From: Anisakis pegreffii
Taxonomy: Eukaryota > Nematoda > Chromadorea > Rhabditida > Anisakidae
Length of the DNA: 64,000 bases
NCBI GenBank assembly: GCA_035041965.1
Contig: JAPYMA010003015.1
Span: forward strand, 1 to 64,000
Reading direction: 5' to 3'
Shown here piece after piece: positions 46,801 to 57,187 of the stretch. Within the stretch, counting starts at the first letter, position 1, and each line of letters begins with the position of its first letter. A program made the position numbers and the translations under genes. A model generated the notes under the pieces. It saw only the letters and a list, made by a program, of their open reading frames with translations. It did not search any database and was not told the DNA's origin.

Positions 46801-49800
46801 ATAATACTTATGTCCGGTATTCATCAGAATTTGCTGAAGCCACTTCCGAACCATAACTCACTTCTATATATGTGCAAAAGAAAACGTCTTGCGATTTTTG
46901 CCGTTTTCAAAGCATTCAGCCAGAGCCGTTTAACACAGTTCTGTTCGAAACAAATAGTGCATCAGAGAGTGTAGACAAGATGCCGCATGAAAACATAAAC
47001 TCAAATCTTAAAATGAGCATCACATTTTAAACGGTAATTTATGCGATATTTCTGCTCTCTACCAAAAAGTAAACAAATCTCTATGACAACAATACCATAT
47101 CATCATAACTACTACTCATAATCAAATCAGCAATTTGATCATGAATCTTATGTGATTAACTGAATGAATAGATAATGACAGGTTGTTACTGGTAACGGGA
47201 CAACGTTAAATGATATTGAATGATATTAGAATGATACGAAAGTATTAGAAAACAGGTTGATTGATAGGGGTTCCCTAAGAACAGGTTGAATGATACTGGA
47301 GAACAGGCTGATTCCCTAATCAAAAAACAGCGATCAGAAAGTAACGAGAAGGACCGCATTGCTCTAAAAAACCGACAAAGTGTAATAGGAACAAAAGCAA
47401 AAACATCCTGAAGAGGTGCAACTGAAAATTAATCGCACTGTCCACCTCAACCTGACAACTTAATTTCAGACGCTGAAAGAAAGGTTACTGGCTTGAGTAC
47501 AACAATTCAAAATAGTTCTATTATTTGTTACCAAATTAATCAATTAATTATTTATTTATTTAATCAGCAAATCAAACTCATTACGAGTTTATGCCTCTCT
47601 GTTATTACCAATATCACTAATATCACATTCTTCCTTCCTTGGCATTCTTCTTTACGCGCAGCTAACGATAATAGCGTTGGGAATCATCTGTCTTCATGAA
47701 ATTCGAACTTGGATTATTGATCTGGCAAGCGCAGAGGTTTTAGGCTACTCTCCCGTATTGCCCAATGATTGCTGGGGAGAGATTGACAATTGAATTGAAT
47801 TGACAATTGAATGACAATTGATGATTGACAATTGAACTCTCTCAATGAAGTCACCATGTCATACTCAATAATTAATTATTATTAATTAATTATTAGTTGT
47901 TTCGTTTCGTCAAGGAAACCTTATCACTGACAGCAAGTGACATCATTCTCACTAACACATCAGCATCATTATGATAAATGAATATTGGTAATTTAATCGT
48001 TCGTGCACGCATACGAATTGGAACGTATTAATACGATTGAATTTGTCACCTCAGTGAATGTGTCTCATCGTTAAGAGTTTCTCGATAGAAATGCACCGCA
48101 GTTAGGCAAACACAAGACTAATGAGGAGCTCAATTAGCGAGAGCGATTTGATTACTGAATTATGGCTTGATCAAATTGCAAAGGACGGAAACCTTTCCGT
48201 TAATTCGTGTCATTCACTTTATTCATCCATACACCCGACTTTTATGACATCAACCAACGAATCTGATATAAAGCTCGCACTCAAGCAAACGAATGAAAAA
48301 CGAACTGTTAACAGAGACAATTCCAATTCTACACTGCTGAATGTCATTAATTTATGGCCAAATGAGGGCACTGCTCTCCCCATACGTGCATACATGTCAA
48401 TTACTCAATAACGTTAATGTAACTCAAACATATAAAGCATGGTCAGTGATCTAAGCAAGATTTTTATCGTTTATCCAATCACAAAAAACCTAAAATACGA
48501 ACTGGAATGGAATGACGATAGGCGTTTGCTTGAAAAAAACTGGACGATATACCAGTTTTGTAGGGTGAATCAGCACGCAGTGTTGCCTTTAAAGAATGAT
48601 AGAATACAATTTTGAATGTTTTTTGGGTGGAAATTACGCATTAAAAGAGATGATCTCGTATGTGAGGCGATGGGTCCACAACGTAAGCGAATAATGAGTC
48701 TATTTTCTTCGGTTGCATGTGTTTATTATCGAATCCTTAAGGATTCAGTTGCAAGAAGCTATGGCAACAGCAGCAGCAGAGATGAACGAAGCTCGATAAT
48801 ATGGCGAAATTAACAGACGTATTTGAATGAAGTAATGATCATTTTCATATTTTAAAAGTATATCCATGCACAAAGCCAACAATGGCTCATTACAATGCAT
48901 CAGTGCATTGCATGAATGGATGGATGGATGTTCACTGTACGATGACGACGAGAACATTCCAGCTCATTGGACCAAGTACGCACTGAACCTTGTGTCGCTA
49001 ATTCATGCAAAAGTCTGTAAAAATGTCCGTCAAGAATTAATAGTTTTTTTTCCATTGTGCTACTTTGCATGGATCTACATTGCTGAATGTGTTCGAAACG
49101 AAATTTTCACAATCCACACTTTATTCCTTCGAAATCCACACTTTATGAATATACGCTTCGCAAATTCGAAATTCCAGATCTGACCAAGTATGAAGAGTGA
49201 ATGCAGACGAATTGGCGCAGAACAATCATCATCAAACGTGAACTCATCAAGTCAAGAAAGAAAGATAACCTGAATATCAGGACTAGGAATAATCAGGAAG
49301 TTGCCACAGAGATATTCAGAAACTGTCTCCCAAGTCAACTGAGTTTCAAGAGAGTAGCTGATGATCTTGTGAAGGAGTTCCATGCGATGAAATTGTCGGC
49401 TGCCTAGATTATATGTTGCATACTCTGAGTGGTGATCTAACTGATGGCTTATGATCTATAATCACTGTGAAGTGACAATCGAATGAGGAAACAATTCGAT
49501 GACTCGTTAAGGTATTCACAATTTTCGTATCCTGTTAACATTCTGTCACCCGCAGTTATGACTTCCATTTCTAGTTGTTAACATCGATAGCATTTCCGGT
49601 TATTAAAATGAACATCCAACAAAGACAACGATTGCGCTTATAATGATGATTAACTCAGATGGGCTAATCTAGCTGTCTTGGAGACAACTCATTTCCAGCA
49701 ATGTCGTTACCAACTCTATTCGAGAATACAATTATCACCTCTGCCTAGATTCCCAATAAATATAACGTTCTAAACTTTGCACATCTCATATAATCACCTG

Positions 49801-50363
49801 GAATAATTCAGTGCCCTATTTGGTGTTTTAAGTTGAATGCAACCGCAAAACTCGAAATTTGACGAACACAGAAATGGATGGCATCAACTGGGGAATAGCA
49901 ACTATTCTAGAAGATCTACTGAGCGTTTTTTTCTTCTTCAGATGAGGGATGAGGGATGATCTTTCTTGAGTGTTCATATTGCGCCTACAATTTCAACGAC
50001 AAAAACACACGCAACTTTCTTGAGAGTGCAGTGGAAACAACCAAAAAATGAAGACTTTTACGATGGAATTATTACTTGAATAATATTCGAACACACCGAT
50101 GATGAAATTGGTCTTGTATATGCCACAGTATAGTGAAGGGAATCTACGTTGAAGAAGTCACCAAAATCATCTGTAAGCACAATCGTAAGGATGATGATAG
50201 TAATATTTATGGCATTTATTACGATAATGATAATATGAATGGTAGTAACAATGATTATGTGATTTGAATGCATGAAAAAAAAAACTCAGAAAGCTGGTCT
50301 GAGTCTCATTTTGGCAAACATTTATGCGCGATGGCTTTGTTATCTGCTCTGGGACGTCGTCCT
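46801..50363. other. Non-coding with repeats, weak exon candidates
   Basis: Contains locally duplicated ACAGGTTGATTGATA/GAATGATA units (47180-47320), the dispersed repeat at 47580-47772, ATTGACAATTGA simple repeats (47793-47850) and AATTAATTATT runs (47866-47896). Plus-strand frames at 48121-48411, 48866-49183 and 49207-49409 look protein-like (last ends AKEF-like: VKEFHAMKLSAA before TAG) and might be exons of one gene. No convincing splice pairing was found. Confidence 0.4.
47580..47772 (+). repeat. Dispersed repeat copy B
   Basis: Similar in the same orientation to 19761-19946, including GCAGCTAACGAT and GGCTACTCTC. Differences are scattered with small indels, suggesting an old family. 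Confidence 0.6.
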
Positions 50364-53299
50364 TTAATCAGTTGCGGATCGGTATTTCGAGCGATGTTGA
50401 TGGTGATGACCTGTGTGACGATTAAAAGTTTTCTGGCTGTTGGTGGCTGGATTGACAGGTTTCGTCTTATGCATTTTACGTGACGTTGATCTCGAACTTA
50501 GCTTTATTCGTAGTGCTGCATCATCGTTAGTTCGTTTTGTGGTGCTAATGTGATGTTTACGATTGTTTCTTGAATGCCGTCTCGCAGCATTATGTCCATG
50601 TCGTTGGTGCATATTGCTGGATCGATGCCGATTTCGAATACTGACACGTTGCAATTTGCCTGATTTCGTTTTTCGACGATCTGTATTTCCACCTATTTTC
50701 TGCAATAGTTGCTGAGGGCCTCCTGCATAACCAGCGAGTGAACCGACCAATCCAGTTAATGCATTCCACAAAGAAGGTCGTGCGGGCTCTTGACGTTGAC
50801 GATCAGGTGAAGACGTTGACTTGCGTAGATCCTTTTCACGTTGATTTGGACTAATTGGGCTGTCGTCTGCAGTTTGAGATTCTGATGGCTCACTTTGACA
50901 ACGTTGATCATTTCTTCCAAAATCCGCTTGGTTCCTAAATGTGATATCACAGATAATTTGAATGTTCACGTTTGCTCAGAATCAAAATGACCTCTCCATC
51001 ATCTGACAGTGTATAGGAATCACCGTAATCCTCAACAATCATCAACCCACTACAGTTAGCTTGAAAATGGTTCGCTTAATTCTCATAGAAGTACATCATT
51101 GATCAACACGAAATGCATGTGGCTGTGCTATCGCTCATCTATATGAGGCGCCCTCACAAATTCAGCTGTGACTGTTGTTATGAGCATTATTCGTCAGAAC
51201 TACGTATTTTTTCTGAGAGTAGGAGTCTGTTCATTCGAACAGTGTGCAGAAAGTGTTGTAGTCTTGACTAAGCCCTAAGAAACGGATAGCTTCCAAATGA
51301 TGATCCTGATAATCTCATAGTAGTGCGTCATTGATCAACCCTGATCAATGACGCACTACTATGATTTATTACGATAATCAAGAGTTGAGAGGCAAAATGA
51401 AATCGCACCTCGCTCGATAAATATGCTTCCTTTATCAAAATCCTCAAAGCATTCGAATATTTGTCAAATAAGTGATTTGAAACGAAGAAGTAGTGGCTGA
51501 AAGTGGTACCCTTGACGACTTTTCAAAATGGTTTGCGGGTAGACTTTGCGCGGTCGATGATGCATTTCATCGGAATCAACTCGGATTCGGTGATTGTGCT
51601 TTTTGAGAGCCTCATTTTGGGGATCTTGATTCTCAGCTGATAACTGCGATTTTCGAGTTGCTTTCATACCAGTACGCTGGTGTTGCCGTTCTGGATAAGA
51701 CTTCGTTTTTCTCATCGGCAGTACTTTTAAACGTTTCTTTTTATCGCCGCCATAATTCTGATTCGCACGTTGTCGATCAACGCTGGGCGTTGTCAGACCC
51801 GGTGACGTTGACGATGCTGAGCGGATTTGCTTTACGGCTCCGCGATTGTTGCCTACACCCTATAAAAAATGAATGTTTGCGCATCAACTCCGATTGATTC
51901 GGAAATTCCGAGATTTTTCGAGGAATGCCCTATTTCAGGTAGGTGAAAAATTGCCGGTCGAAACCAGGTGAAAGTTTTTGATTAAGAACCAATCATAAAG
52001 GAACTATTGAAAACCAGTCTTGAAGTGCGCTATTTGTTGTTCAGTTATTGACGTTTTCATGTCAGTGCAATTAAATGCGTCAGTGGATTATAATTTCAAA
52101 TGAAATTCAAGTTTCAGTCGTAAAATTCATATTTTAGAATAGTTTCGAATGATTGAGATGCGGTATGGATGACACTAGGAATTGGATTGTTCGAATGTAT
52201 GAACTGCCACGTGATACCTCTTTGATGCGATAGGAACGTCGCTCTGATCCACAATCAACAATGAGTAGATCAGTAAGATACTGTCGAACACCTTCTTCGC
52301 ATGATCTGGATTGTTGTCTATTCTTGCCTCTTGCAGTTTTCATTGCCCTTTTAGTGTTTTTCGCATTTTTAGATCTCAACGGCCATTTGAATGCAATCGA
52401 AGAGCCGAGTTCACGACGTTTATCAGATGTGCTTTTCACTGAACGCAACCCCAAAACATGCTCCAGAGGTGGATTTGCTGGAAAAAATTGAATCGCCATA
52501 AACAGCTGACATATCGACGTATCGAATTCATCGACAGTTCCATGAGACGAACAGCAAAAGATGGAATGATCTGAATAGGTGTCATATGAAAGTTCTGTTC
52601 TTACGTTTAGGCTTCTGACAGTAGAATCGTCTTAGTGGATTCTCGGATGCCGATTTTGCAAGATTGATTCCACTCTGACTGACCGCTATCATCCGACTCT
52701 GTTGATTTGTCCGAGCTCGACGTGGAATCAGATGAATCGCTTCGACTCCTTAAGAGTAATAATGACACTATGATGCGTGCTGGTTCTCAAATGCAAAACC
52801 GTCATCAAAAATGATGACTAGTAACAAGTAACGGATAGTTAACATTAAAAAGCTAGAAGTAGGTTGGCGAGAGCTCACTTAATTCCTGTTTTCGATGTTA
52901 AATGCTTTGAATAATTGTCGCCAATTTTCTTGCGGTCACATTGTTGCTTAACTGGCCGATCACTACCGGATTGAACGTCCTCATCATGTCGTAACCATTT
53001 TCGTCGGTACATTGCTTCCTCTTTCGCCTTGAAACCTCTCTTAAAACACGAACTTAAACTCCTCGACAAACCAAAAAAAATCCAAAGACAGATCGAAAAT
53101 AAATATCGAACTGCTCACATCGGCTGCAACATAAACAGCTTACAAATCGACGTATAAAACTTTCCGACAACTCTTCGTTTCTTTTCGGCCACATTGTATC
53201 GAATGATAACCTAGCGAAGGTTAGATCTCATTTAAAAAAACGTACCGTCCTTCTCACTGGTACTGGTGCTTCGACTGCTGTGTAGCTTTCGTCTTCCAT
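50364..53299 (-). CDS. Six-exon gene for a basic low-complexity protein (486 aa)
   Basis: Minus-strand exons in agreeing phase: 53246-53299, 52879-53039, 52684-52748, 52218-52477, 51510-51859 and 50364-50934. The protein starts MEDESYTAVEAPVPVRRT, then RGFKAKEEAMYRRKWLRHD. A Ser/Asp-rich patch (SRSDSSDSTSSSDKSTESDD) and long Arg/Lys/His/Gln-rich stretches follow. It ends in a very basic HHHQHRSKYRSATD tail. A short hydrophobic Gly/Ala patch (LVGSLAGYAGGPQQLL) interrupts exon 6. No known domain recognised. The composition suggests a disordered nuclear, RNA- or DNA-binding protein, by inference only. Exon 3 uses a GTCAGT donor. A longer version ending at GTAAGA (near 52608) is open in another frame and would also join exon 4 in phase. 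Reading frame continues upstream of the ATG to an in-frame stop, so an earlier exon is possible. Confidence 0.75.
51315..51364. repeat. Perfect 23-bp palindrome in intron 5 of the 486-aa gene
   Basis: TCATAGTAGTGCGTCATTGA and flanking bases are perfectly inverted across a 4-nt loop (arms 51315-51337 and 51342-51364). A degenerate single copy of the left arm lies near 51082-51106 in the same intron. Confidence 0.85.
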
Positions 53300-53684
53300 T
53301 GGACGTTCATCTGCCACTACTGACTGCTTTAACGAGATCTCATTAATAGACCATCAAGAAAATTACCTATGTTACGCATAGAACAATGATTTACAATCTC
53401 GAATATTTGGCTAAGAACAAAAAATGGTTGAGAATTCAACGAGAACTAATAAAGCAATTGGTATCAATGCTGACCAACGAAACTGTTTCTTATCTTATCC
53501 TAACTGAAGATTATCCAATAGGCTGTATTTGACTCAACTGAAGCTTACTGAAGTGACCATAGCATTGAGCCATGCTATGGCAACAACTCGACAAAATATC
53601 AACCTGATCTATCATTTCGGAAACTTTCCGGTGGATCTGTTATGACAGCCACTAACCTTATCATTCATTTCTGTCGTTGTTTAG

Positions 53685-53744
53685 ATGAAACAATTGGAAA
53701 CCGACCTAAGAATGCGATTGGCCAAACAAGCAGCCACGCAGTGA
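53685..53744 (+). CDS. Possible terminal exon, plus strand
   Basis: After a good acceptor (GTCGTTGTTTAG) the frame reads MKQLETDLRMRLAKQAATQ and stops at TGA. The heptad-like charge and Leu pattern suggests the end of a coiled coil. No upstream exon was found. At 19 codons it could be chance. Confidence 0.25.
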   Translation: MKQLETDLRMRLAKQAATQ

Positions 53745-54172
53745 AGACGTAATACTACAAAATGATGATTTTTATTATGAATCGTTCTAGATTGTGGGCA
53801 ATTAATTCAATCTTAACATGAATATTCAAATCAGAACAATTGAAATTAATTAGAGTGTTAACGGCATCAAGACAGATTTCAAGACTATGCGTTTTGCAGC
53901 TGATAAGAGGAAACTTATAGTTAGATTTAGGACACTGTTTCAAAATTATGCGCAAAATTAGGTTTATGTGGGAGAACAGCTAATATCTCCTAACCAAATC
54001 CACGTCTAAAAAGCCATAGAATATCTTTGATCTGTGCGTTGGTCAATCAGTATTAGACCGATGGAAAGAATTGGAATCATGTTGATCATTTCTTTGTGCA
54101 TCATGATCTGTCAATAACGTCATATTAGTAGATCACTGCAGATCATTTAGTGCGAATCAGTGTTATTTTCAG

Positions 54173-54339
54173 TTGCATTTCTTCATCTGTTGCTCATTCT
54201 CATATATTCGTATGGTTCAAACGGCTGTTCAATCGTGTCGATGCGTGAATGTGTTTTCATCAATGTATTCGAATGATTTTCAAACACAATCGATTCGTTT
54301 GGAAGTTGTATCACAAATAGTCAAGGCTCTACTATTAAG
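54173..54339 (+). CDS. Possible internal exon, plus strand
   Basis: Follows GTTATTTTCAG and ends before GTACTG. It encodes 55 codons in phase 0 (ending phase 2) including SIRLEVVSQIVKALLL. Good splice signals, but no partner exon or family recognised. Confidence 0.3.
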
Positions 54340-55439
54340 GTACTGTTTCAGATTTGTTGATATCACATTATAAGGAATGTTAGGGTAGCTGTGTACCCTC
54401 ACGAACTGTGTGGAACTGCGATGAGTTGACATTACTTGACTTTAGATCGGTATCGACAGAAATTTGAATTCAATTAACAATAAGCGTTGATCGAGTTTTA
54501 AAGAATTCCAATTCATTGTAACTTATTTTCGAGCATCTTTTGAATATTAGTGGAGAAACAAGTTGCGGAATTCAGTTGACATACTCGATTTTCACTATTC
54601 ATTTCGATTTCTATTGTGCATAAAAAGTATTATTGTTGCATGGTTATCCATGATTATTTGTTCGCGATCCATTGTTATTTTGATGTTCTTTAGATTCTGC
54701 AACCGTCTTCGATGAAATCTGATATAATCAGCAGCCGTACATTGCACGAATGGAAGAGAGGTCCACAAACGGGTGAACTGACAATCGCTCAAAAATGACA
54801 ACGATGTATCGTCGATGCTAAAGAGTCATTACGTAGGAACTAATTTATGAATACGATACCAGCGGCAATCTCGACAAGACGCATCGAAGCATCTGGTCTG
54901 TTTCAAGTTTTCAAACTCTGCTTCTGATTATTTCTTAATCTCTCTCTCCTTCCTTATACTAGAGCTGAAATATGTGAGCAACGGACGTCCCAGCCAATTT
55001 ATTTTTTCGAAATATGGGTGCTTCTTCATCCCACTATTCATACGGACTGTTATGTTAATATGTGCAGGAATTTAATGTAGACATTAAGTGGGTTATTCCC
55101 TTAGTTTTTTAGAAATATTTTCTGACGGGTCTCGATCTGAGTCACAATACATCTCAGTTAACTCTAGGCCTGATCTGGCTATGGGCATGCGACTCAGGGA
55201 AGCTTTTAGCCTCTCTGCATGACCTCATCGCAGTCAGTAAGGTAAACTCATGATCGTGAAAAAGCTCTCAAGATTGATCACATCTTGCAAATTGCATCCT
55301 GCATACAAGGTTGCATGAGAAGAAATTATTAGTTAGTTAAAGGGAAAATTGCAACTAGTGTTGACAGTAGTTACACTGGCATATAAAAAGAAATCCCATT
55401 CAACTAAAATGAGCTTCATAAATGTAGGGTATGAATAGC
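54340..55439. other. Non-coding spacer
   Basis: No supported gene. From about 55130 the base composition begins to rise in GC and short inverted pairs appear (for example CTGAGTC near 55138 and GACTCAG near 55191). Confidence 0.4.
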
Positions 55440-55950
55440 CTCATGAAGTTAGCGGTAGGTCTGGAAAGTTCGCCTGGACCACTCACCTGCAGAGTCGAGT
55501 TGCTAATGGTGACTCGAAAAACGTTTTCCTTATAGCGCTATTTGACAACAGCTGGAATAAAGCTAATGTGATATTATTCGTGTGGTCAATGGCTATTCTT
55601 AAAAAGCACATTTTGGTTGCGTGGGTGATCCCAACCCGTCGAGCTGCCAACAAGAGGGGCTAGGTTTAGGTAAATGCGACAGGCGTTCCCCGCCTACCGG
55701 CAGTCTCGGCGAATCGGGGAGAAATAAACTAAAATATGTTAACGATACTTACCCGGGTATTGTTAGCATTGAATCTCAGCGATATTATACGGGCGTTCCC
55801 GGCCCGGGAAAGGCGCCAATTTGACCGGGGATAGGGACTGCGCATAAGTTGGCCTGAGTAGTGCCTTCGGGCATTTGCTCAGGTAACGAGGGTTCCCGGA
55901 CTCACCGTGCGCACTTTCCCTTAACAGGGGGAATTATGATCGGGTTGACC
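55440..55950 (+). other. GC-rich, hairpin-rich island (possible structured RNA)
   Basis: A clear composition break from the AT-rich background with no convincing protein frame. Strong hairpins are visible. One is CCTGAG..GTGCC-TTCG-GGCAT..CTCAGG (55853-55882, with a UUCG tetraloop). Another is TTCCCGG/CCGGGAA (near 55796-55810). AGGCG/CGCCT lies near 55681-55695, and a GTTAACGATAC/GTATTGTTAGC pair at 55738-55768. An outer AGGGA..TGCGCA pairs with TGCGCA..TCCCT and encloses the UUCG hairpin (about 55832-55920). A GGCGTTCCC block occurs twice. I could not match it to U1, U2, U4, U5, U6, 5S, SL or SRP RNA from memory. It may be a structured ncRNA or a retroelement 5' region. Strand is assumed. 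Confidence 0.4.
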
Positions 55951-56741
55951 ATTGACTACACTTATGAAATCACATGGCTTAGTTTCAATGTTATTAAATA
56001 CATTATAAGGAGGAATCTCTCAGGTGTTTGTGGTTACTCGCCGAAGCTTATCTATTAGCTAGTGTCATGATGGCATTCATACAATTCTACGATGCTATCC
56101 CTATTCCCATTGCCAGTGTAGTTATTGTTTAACATGAGTGGTGATAAGGTACTCGATAAGTCATCGCTTCTGTTTTCAATAACTGACCAGTTTCGAGAGC
56201 TTATATCACGGGCTAGAGTTGAACTGGATGACTGTGGTTTGATCCGTGCATGGAGATTAGAATTTTCTCTTTGTTGCTAGCACAATGCCTTCTTAGGCTT
56301 GGAGTGAGTTGATGTTGTTTTTGAAGTAGCGGTTTTGAGGTAACATCGTGGAATTCTCTCAAACTTTATCATTCAAGCACCATATTTTTAATTAGAGCAA
56401 TTGAAATTCAAGTGTTAAAGCATTCCTCTGATTGCTCATATATCATGTAGAGGAAGCATGATCTGAGTCAAGCTTCATTAGCTTGACTTGACCTCAAACT
56501 GCTTTCGAGTTGAACCGAAGTGGTTTTTCTCTCGGAATTTTGGTAATTCGGCGTTATTTTTTTGCGCTCACAGAGGTCCGCACAATATTTATCACCGCAC
56601 ATTTGGAATTATTTAGCATCTATATCAAATGATAAAATATAAGGACTAATATCCTAATTAGATGTATGGGTACAGAAAATCAGTGGCTTCTCTCATGCCA
56701 TTTAAAACGATGAAGCAATTCTGTTACGATCTTGTTGTTAG
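55951..56741. other. Non-coding spacer
   Basis: No supported exon. It should contain the missing first exon and promoter of the secreted-protein gene that follows, but I cannot pick them out. Confidence 0.4.
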
Positions 56742-57187
56742 TCATTCAGCTGTTCATTGGAGTTCTTTGCAAGGATTCGCCATCCGCCTTCGGGCGAACG
56801 AATAACTATACTACAAAGTGGGAAAATTTTCATTGTGTTAACGAGGCAATTTGTCATCAGGTTCATCTAAATGAAAGTGCACCTAAAAGGCATCAAGGCA
56901 TTAAACGTATTTTATCAGGTGTAAGATGTCATGACCTGACAATGTGTTCGTATCTTACTTGAAGTGTCGTTGTTTTGTGTACTCGCCATCAGGTAAAAAC
57001 TGGAAGAGTGATGCATGTGATGCTGATTAAAAATTGTCAATTAATAAGATGCCGTTGCCAGTTCCACACGACGAATACTGGCCAATCAGTTACACATACG
57101 AGCAATGAGAAAGTGTTCGTTATTGCACAGTTAATCTATAGCGGGTGCAACCATACGTTCCATGATGTTCGATGCGTCGAAATTTAA
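56742..57187 (+). CDS. Secreted cysteine-rich protein, 5' exon not found
   Basis: Two exons join in phase 0 across a 72-nt intron (GTAAGA...CGCCATCAG): about 56742-56920 and 56993-57187 (TAA). The product begins with a hydrophobic stretch (LLVIQLFIGVLC in the same frame). It continues with eight Cys in total, N-glycosylation sites (NYT, NES, NHT), basic pairs and an IRCRCQF motif, and ends FHDVRCVEI. In-frame TGA at 56711-56713 blocks extension. The nearest ATG (56710) is in another frame, so either an upstream exon supplies the start (acceptors at 56741 or 56749) or a 1-nt indel broke it. The layout fits a secreted growth-factor-like or venom-like Cys protein, but I recognise no family. Confidence 0.55.

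Noticed and set aside
48121..48411. 96-codon plus frame MRSSISESDLITELWL...
   Set aside because: About ten frames of this length are expected by chance; no splice or homology evidence.
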